A stretch of 64,000 nucleotides of DNA from positions 1 to 64,000 of the forward strand of contig CAIONS010000060.1 of assembly GCA_903859715.1 (NCBI GenBank), in the 5' to 3' direction. This DNA is from an uncultured Opitutia bacterium (GTDB lineage Bacteria; Verrucomicrobiota; Verrucomicrobiia; Opitutales; Opitutaceae). The position numbers were made by a program, and so were the translations under genes. Position 1 is the stretch's first letter, and the number at the start of each line of letters is the position of its first letter. Shown here in pieces: positions 59,593 through 64,000 of the stretch. The notes beneath the pieces are model-generated. The model was not told where the DNA came from. It was given only the letters and a program-made list of their open reading frames with translations, and did no database searches.

Positions 59593-60834
59593 CTACTCAG
59601 TTAGTTTTGGACGTAGCGCGAACCACGCCTCGCCCTCGGACTTTGGCTTTGGCACGCGGTAACGTAGGTCGATCTCGCCGACACTATTCCCGGCTTCGGT
59701 GGCGGTCGCCGCCTTGTCGCCGGTGAGCGCGATGCGGTAAGTGATCCACGAGTGCCGGAAGCAATTCTCCGGCAGGTTGATCTCCGCCTTCCGGGCGATG
59801 AGCCGAACTTTCTCCATTGCACCGGCTTCGCAGATTGGCCCCTCCCTCGGTCCCGGGCAGACGTTGAGCCACGCCAACGCCGTCTCGCTCAGGTGAATGA
59901 TCCGGTGAGCTGGCGTGTTCGTCTTCGCGATGGTGACCGACATGAAATTCTCGCCGAGGTTGATGTCCTCCCAGAGCTGCCGCCGTTCCCGGGCGTCGAC
60001 CTTCCCCTGAATCTCATCAGCCCTGACGCCACAGAACCCCGCGATCACGACTGCCGCCAGGTGCTGGGGATGATTCGCCCTGATGTATTCGAGGAAGTCG
60101 CCGTACTCCTTCGGCCGCAGGATGCCGATGGGGTGGGCGGTCTCTTTAGCCCGCTCGGTCTTCTCGATCTCAGGCGTGATGTCATCGGACAGGTGGCCCT
60201 GCCGCTTCGCCCACCGGCAGAGCGTGACGATCCTCTTCCGCAGATCGTTTCGGGTGACGGCATCCTCGGCGAGGTGCAGCACCCGGGTCCAGTCCTGCAC
60301 CGAGACAGTGTCGAGGAAGTACTCGCCAAGTTCGGTCTTCACACGCTTGAGCTTCGACGTGTAGGTCCGGGACCCTCTTTTCTTGGCTGCGTCTTTGGCG
60401 GCGATGAACTGCTCGACCGCGGCGGTCACCTTGATCCTCTTGACGGTCGCGGTTCGCCGGCTTGCCCACTCGGAGCAGATACCCAGAATCCCGGGACCCA
60501 CGAGTTCCCGGGCCTTTGCCCACTCGTTCACGGCGGAGAGGAGCGGGACGCCGTGGGGCTCAACGGTCAGCCTGGCTTCGGTTAGTTCTATCGAGTCCGA
60601 GCGTGAGAGCAGGTGGCCACCGGCGAGTCCATTCGCCAACTGCGCTGCCTTCAACGTAGCATCCTCCTGGGCCTTTTTGAGGTCGGAGTAGGTCTTCTTG
60701 ACCCTGCCGTCTGGCCCGACCCAGGTAACGGCGTAGGCGTAGCCGGATGCGGTAGTGGGGGCCTTCTGCCGATAGATCTTCACGACCACCGATTGCTCCC
60801 GGATCGTGATGGGAAATCGCGGTGTTTTTGCCAT
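59593..60834 (-). CDS. Tyrosine recombinase (phage-type integrase)
   Basis: 413 residues with a SAM-like core-binding domain (about 135-250, AVEQFIAAKDAAKKRGSRTYTSKLKRVKTELGEYF...) and a catalytic domain: Arg in GFCGVRADEI, the FRHSWITYRI box (His and Arg-like) and catalytic Tyr in DLRYRVPKPKSEGEAWF, as in Verrucomicrobial integrases. It should integrate or excise the element at the tRNA-Glu site 96 bp away. Start ATG 60834. Confidence 0.85.
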   Translation of the reverse strand: MAKTPRFPITIREQSVVVKIYRQKAPTTASGYAYAVTWVGPDGRVKKTYSDLKKAQEDATLKAAQLANGLAGGHLLSRSDSIELTEARLTVEPHGVPLLSAVNEWAKARELVGPGILGICSEWASRRTATVKRIKVTAAVEQFIAAKDAAKKRGSRTYTSKLKRVKTELGEYFLDTVSVQDWTRVLHLAEDAVTRNDLRKRIVTLCRWAKRQGHLSDDITPEIEKTERAKETAHPIGILRPKEYGDFLEYIRANHPQHLAAVVIAGFCGVRADEIQGKVDARERRQLWEDINLGENFMSVTIAKTNTPAHRIIHLSETALAWLNVCPGPREGPICEAGAMEKVRLIARKAEINLPENCFRHSWITYRIALTGDKAATATEAGNSVGEIDLRYRVPKPKSEGEAWFALRPKLTE

Positions 60835-60838
60835 TAGT

Positions 60839-60889
60839 AAAAACGGACAAAAACGGACACCCAAGTACCTGTAAAGACCCGTTTGTGTC
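60839..60889. repeat. Iteron-like repeats between integrase start and tRNA-Glu
   Basis: AAAAACGGAC occurs twice in tandem (60839-60848 and 60849-60858) and CCGTTTGTGTC (60879-60889) is an inverted near-copy with one mismatch. Such sites can be integrase arm sites or operator repeats; assignment inferred. Confidence 0.4.
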
Positions 60890-60929
60890 GCCAACTCGAC
60901 CCTGATTTACCTCTGAAGACTCGAAAAGA

Positions 60930-61004
60930 TGGTGCCCCCACGGGGAATCGAACCCCGCTTTGAAGATTGAGAATCTCCTGTCCTAACCGATAGACGATGA
61001 GGGC
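60930..61004 (-). tRNA. tRNA-Glu (CTC anticodon)
   Basis: Minus strand, 75 nt with encoded CCA. Acceptor GCCCTCA pairs with TGGGGGC, anticodon stem GGAGA/TCTTC with loop TTCTCAA (anticodon CTC, reads GAG), T arm GCGGGG-TTCGATT-CCCCGT. The integrase gene starts next to its 3' end, marking it as the attachment site of an element. Confidence 0.93.
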
Positions 61005-61144
61005 GAAAATCGGAGGGCATAGGGTTCGGTTTTCGCGGCGGGCGTCAAGTGTTTTGCCGGAATGCAGTTCAGGCAGCTGAAAGAGGGGAGTTGAAAGATG
61101 AAAGAGCGGGCGTGGGCAGCTCGTAGCCGCTTTGCCGCACGACG

Positions 61145-61164
61145 GCGGATTAGGGATAATCCGC
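61145..61164. repeat. Short palindrome GCGGATTA-ggga-TAATCCGC
   Basis: Perfect 8-bp arms, in the 188-bp gap (61005-61192) between tRNA-Glu and comM. Nothing else is recognised in this gap apart from weak 'gagttgaaag' repeat remnants. Confidence 0.7.
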
Positions 61165-61192
61165 TCTACCTTTCCGCGTGAGGCGTTACGGG

Positions 61193-62734
61193 TCAGTAAA
61201 ACAGGGTCCGGTCCAGGCTGCGGTACTGGATGGCTTCCAGCAGATGAGGCGCCTCGATCTCTTCGACTCCGGCGAGGTCGGCGATCGTACGGGCGACTTT
61301 CAGGATGCGGTCGTAGGCCCGGGCGGACAGGCTGAGTTGCTCCATTGCCTGCTGGAGCAGGTCGCCCAGTGAGGCGTCGATGACGCAGTGGCGCCGGATC
61401 TGGGCGTGGGTCATGCGGGCGTTGGCCGCGACCTTCGTGCCGGCAAAGCGGGCCTGCTGGCGGGCGCGGGCGGTCTCGGTCCGGTTGCGCACGGCGGCGG
61501 AGGATTCGCCGGCTTTCTCGGAGCGAAGTTCACTGAGGGACAGCGCGGGTGCGTCGATATGGATGTCGATGCGGTCGAGGAGCGGGCCGCTGATGCGCGA
61601 ACGATAGCGCTGAATCTGCGTCGGCGTGCAGCGGCACTCGTGCTTCGCGTCGCCAAGATAGCCGCACGGACACGGGTTCATGGCGGAGACGAGCATGAAC
61701 GCGCAAGGCAGGGTGACCTTGCCGGCGCTGCGGGAAATCGAGACTTCGCCGTCCTCCAGCGGCTGGCGCAGGACCTCAAGGGCGGAGCGCTTGAATTCGG
61801 GAAGTTCGTCCAGGAAGAGCACGCCGTGGTGGGCGAGGGAGATTTCGCCGGGGCCGGGAATGGTGCCGCCGCCGAGCAGGCCGACGTCGGAGATCGTGTG
61901 ATGCGGTCCGCGGAAAGGCCGCGTACCCCACATCATTTCGCCGGTGATCGTGCGGCCGGCGGCGGAGTGGATGCTGAGAATCTCGAGCTGCTCGTCGAGC
62001 GTGGGCGCGGGCATCACGGTCGGGATGCGCTTGGCGACCATGGATTTTCCCGAACCAGGCGGCCCGATCATCAGGAGATTATGGGATCCGGCCACGGCCA
62101 CCTCGACGGCGCGGCGCAAGGCCTGCTGGCCCTTGATCTCGGAAAAATCCACGCCGCCGTCGACGGGTGCCGGTTTCGTGCGCAGCCGCGTGGCGGCGGC
62201 GGCGAGCGGTGTGAGCGTGATCTCTCCGCCGAGAAAGCGCATGGCTTGGTCGAGCGAATTGACCTGGCAGACCTCGACGCCGTCGACCAAGGCCGCCTCC
62301 TCGCAGGAAATGGCGGGCAGCAGCAGGCCGCGTTTGCCGAGCCTGCGGGCGAGCCGGGCCATCGCGAGGGCGCCACGGACCGGGCGCGTGGCGCCGGAGA
62401 GACTGAGTTCGCCGGCGATGAGCCAGTCGTCGAAGTGGGCGGCTTTCAACTGGCCGGTGGCGACGAGAATGCCGAGGGCGATGGGCAGGTCGTAGATCGG
62501 TCCTTCCTTCCGCAGGTGACCGGGCGCGAGATTGATGGTGGTGCGGGTGCGCGGGGCGCGAAAGCCGCTGTTGTTGAGCGCGGCGAAGACGCGGTCGCCC
62601 GACTCCTTGACCGCGGCGTCAGGGAGGCCGACCAGAAAAAGTTTGGGGTCTCCGACCTCCCCAGCGTTGACTTCCACATGCACCGGCTCGGCCTCGATGC
62701 CCTGAAGCGCTGCGGACATACAGGTGGCGAGCAT
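61193..62734 (-). CDS. comM: Mg chelatase-like AAA+ ATPase (ComM/YifB)
   Basis: 513 residues. N-terminal Lon-like/ChlI domain: [46 protein letters not shown]+ core: [21 protein letters not shown] (Walker A), FLDELPEF (Walker B) and a C-terminal part with a Cys-rich [19 protein letters not shown] segment and [14 protein letters not shown]-like end. ComM drives branch migration in natural transformation; the gene is common even in non-competent bacteria. Confidence 0.93.
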   Translation of the reverse strand: MLATCMSAALQGIEAEPVHVEVNAGEVGDPKLFLVGLPDAAVKESGDRVFAALNNSGFRAPRTRTTINLAPGHLRKEGPIYDLPIALGILVATGQLKAAHFDDWLIAGELSLSGATRPVRGALAMARLARRLGKRGLLLPAISCEEAALVDGVEVCQVNSLDQAMRFLGGEITLTPLAAAATRLRTKPAPVDGGVDFSEIKGQQALRRAVEVAVAGSHNLLMIGPPGSGKSMVAKRIPTVMPAPTLDEQLEILSIHSAAGRTITGEMMWGTRPFRGPHHTISDVGLLGGGTIPGPGEISLAHHGVLFLDELPEFKRSALEVLRQPLEDGEVSISRSAGKVTLPCAFMLVSAMNPCPCGYLGDAKHECRCTPTQIQRYRSRISGPLLDRIDIHIDAPALSLSELRSEKAGESSAAVRNRTETARARQQARFAGTKVAANARMTHAQIRRHCVIDASLGDLLQQAMEQLSLSARAYDRILKVARTIADLAGVEEIEAPHLLEAIQYRSLDRTLFY

Positions 62735-62761
62735 CGGCAGGGCAGCCCGGACAGGGCAGGC

Positions 62762-63625
62762 TCAGACTGACGGGGGCGTGCTGGTGGCGATGCGGGCGCG
62801 AACGATGGCGATGTTTCGCTCGACGGCCTCGAGGTAAACATTGCGGCCATCCGGATAGGGGCGGGCGAGGAAGCGATAGACGGACTGCAGCTGGGTCTCG
62901 AGCTTGGGCCGGATGAACTTGGTCCAGAAGTCGGGCGTTTTCTGGGTCAGATCCTGCGGGGATTTGAACAGGCGCCGGGCGGGCGCCATGCCGAGGAAAT
63001 TATCGGACTCGACGAACTCGTCGAAGAGCACGCCCAGTTTGTCGGGATAATCGGGAGCGGCCATCTGGCCGAGATAGTCGGCGGTCGCTACGGCGCAGCC
63101 GATGAACAGCTCGACCGGGTTTTGAAAACTGAGGCGGCCGATCTCGTTGGTCGGGCCGGTGCAGTTGATGGCGCTGAGCACGCCGGCGATCTCCGGCTCC
63201 TCGGTGCCGATGGTGGGCAGGTAGGTGGCGGCGAAAGCGCAGCTGCGCAGCACGTGGGTCAGGGTGTACTTGGCGCCGGTGCCGCTTTCGTCGGAGCGGA
63301 TCTTGAGATAGCCGGTGTCGTGCAGCAGGGCGGTGACGATCGCGAGTTCGAACTGGCGGGAGGTGAGCGGCGTGATTTCGCCGGATTGCTGCGCGCCCTC
63401 CAGCAGGAAAGTCAGGCACACGGTGGCTTGGAGCGTGTGCTCGAGATTGTGATAACCGAGATCGATGGCCTGGTAGCCGGGATGTTTGCCGGTGTAGAGG
63501 ACTTCGATGTCGAGAAACGCCCGGTCGATGAGTGTAATCCCGGCCGCGGGAAATAGCTGATGAAAAATCCTGCGCACCAAGGCGGCGACAGCGGCGGGAT
63601 TCTTTGTATCGACAGAGTTAAACAT
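62762..63625 (-). CDS. HD-domain phosphohydrolase
   Basis: 287 residues. HD-type metal motif: YHNLEHTLQATVCL (H...H) and LLHDTGYL (HD), as in the HD/PDEase superfamily. Similar to cyclic-nucleotide phosphodiesterases and other HD hydrolases; substrate unknown. It lies 27 bp upstream of comM on the same strand and is divergent to coaE. Confidence 0.82.
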   Translation of the reverse strand: MFNSVDTKNPAAVAALVRRIFHQLFPAAGITLIDRAFLDIEVLYTGKHPGYQAIDLGYHNLEHTLQATVCLTFLLEGAQQSGEITPLTSRQFELAIVTALLHDTGYLKIRSDESGTGAKYTLTHVLRSCAFAATYLPTIGTEEPEIAGVLSAINCTGPTNEIGRLSFQNPVELFIGCAVATADYLGQMAAPDYPDKLGVLFDEFVESDNFLGMAPARRLFKSPQDLTQKTPDFWTKFIRPKLETQLQSVYRFLARPYPDGRNVYLEAVERNIAIVRARIATSTPPSV

Positions 63626-63743
63626 GGCAGCGAAGACAGTAGGGGAAGCGTCTCCGTGGATTCATTCGGGCAACGAGCGTGACGGGATTAAGAATTTGCC
63701 CATTTGACCCGCAAGACCAAAACTAGGGGAAACTACTCAAACG

Positions 63744-64000
63744 ATGATTCTTGGCATTACTGGCGGAATGGGGTGCGGCAAATCGACCGCGGCCGCGCTG
63801 TTTGCCGCTGCTGGATTTCAGCGGATGGACTCCGATGCCCTGATCCGCGAGCAGGTGCTGGTCATGCCGGCGGTGAAAGAGCAGCTCGGCCGGAAGTTTG
63901 GCGCTGGACTGTTTGCGGCCGACGGGTCGGTGGACCGCGCGCAGTTGGCGCAGCGGGTGTTTGCGGATGAGGCTGCGCTGCGTTGGTTGGAGGAGCTGAC
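63744..64000 (+). CDS. coaE: Dephospho-CoA kinase, N-terminal part (cut by window end)
   Basis: 85 residues to the edge. P-loop GITGGMGCGKSTAAALFAAAGFQRMDSDALIREQV is the CoaE signature, with the DSD motif. It makes CoA from dephospho-CoA in the last step of CoA synthesis. The gap 63626-63743 in front has no strong promoter visible. Confidence 0.93.
   Translation, partial: MILGITGGMGCGKSTAAALFAAAGFQRMDSDALIREQVLVMPAVKEQLGRKFGAGLFAADGSVDRAQLAQRVFADEAALRWLEEL

Larger units (their letters stand above)
57684..60960. mobile_element. Remnant of an integrative element at tRNA-Glu
   Basis: Contains a 5'-truncated SF3 primase-helicase, AlpA-like HTH and tyrosine integrase, ending at the 3' part of tRNA-Glu (60930-61004), the common attachment site of such islands. 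A second copy of the tRNA 3' end (att) was not seen near the left border. Left border and primase N-terminus both look deleted. Exact ends are uncertain. Confidence 0.65.

Noticed and set aside
1-64000. CRISPR arrays and cas genes
   Set aside because: No regularly spaced direct repeats or Cas-like proteins were seen; repeats here are dispersed palindromes.

Overview
The window looks like a chromosomal segment of a GC-rich, Gram-negative member of the Verrucomicrobia, most like Opitutaceae. This rests on gene content and style: an outer-membrane machinery (LptE-like, BamD-like), long high-GC genes, a small family-B DNA polymerase, ClpS paired with a DUF2017-like protein, and intergenic hairpin repeats of the 'cacgaag/gcaaag' type. 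The assignment is an inference; no rRNA gene is present.

Layout. 1-141 is the end of an IS3-family insertion sequence that has cut the 5' end off a yqgE/algH gene (141-599). Next come ribosomal genes rpmJ and rpmE of the zinc-free type, serB, an NhaD-like antiporter and glutamate dehydrogenase. 4.7-9 kb holds a coiled-coil membrane protein, uvrB and hpt. 9.2-14.1 kb encodes an iron-type ABC ATPase and binding protein, then a GT39-like membrane glycosyltransferase. 14.1-19.2 kb (minus) is an envelope cluster, rpmF-plsX-fabH-bamD-lptE-rpe-GNAT; divergent to it are uppP, trpD, glmM and a TPR protein. 23.5-27.3 kb (minus) has small accessory genes, an EamA transporter and the fused iron-type permease missing from the 9-12 kb locus. 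27.6-31.7 kb is a metal module: MntR facing an outer-membrane protein, MntH, UspA and an amidohydrolase, with a palindromic operator between.

31.9-41 kb: a ManA-like cupin enzyme, an amidase, an NMT1/SsuA-type lipoprotein, RidA, a complete ribose-type ABC transporter and an acyltransferase. 41-45.6 kb: argA, a membrane-anchored protein, proS, clpS and a DUF2017-like gene. 45.6-47.2 kb is an AT-richer island with one unrecognised exported protein flanked by inverted repeats, followed by a structured gene-free stretch that folds like 6S RNA (46945-47098). 47.2-57.4 kb: a small membrane protein, a family-B DNA polymerase, a DUF5069-like protein, rnr, glgA, a photolyase gene, an SDR epimerase and ndk.

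57.55-61.0 kb is the remnant of an integrative element next to tRNA-Glu(CTC): tyrosine integrase, AlpA-like HTH protein and a 5'-truncated SF3 primase-helicase, fused by an apparent deletion to a truncated response regulator. The window ends with comM, an HD-domain phosphohydrolase and the start of coaE.

Intergenic space is rich in short palindromic repeats. At least four families recur, and several copies supply stop codons or terminator-like hairpins to the flanking genes.
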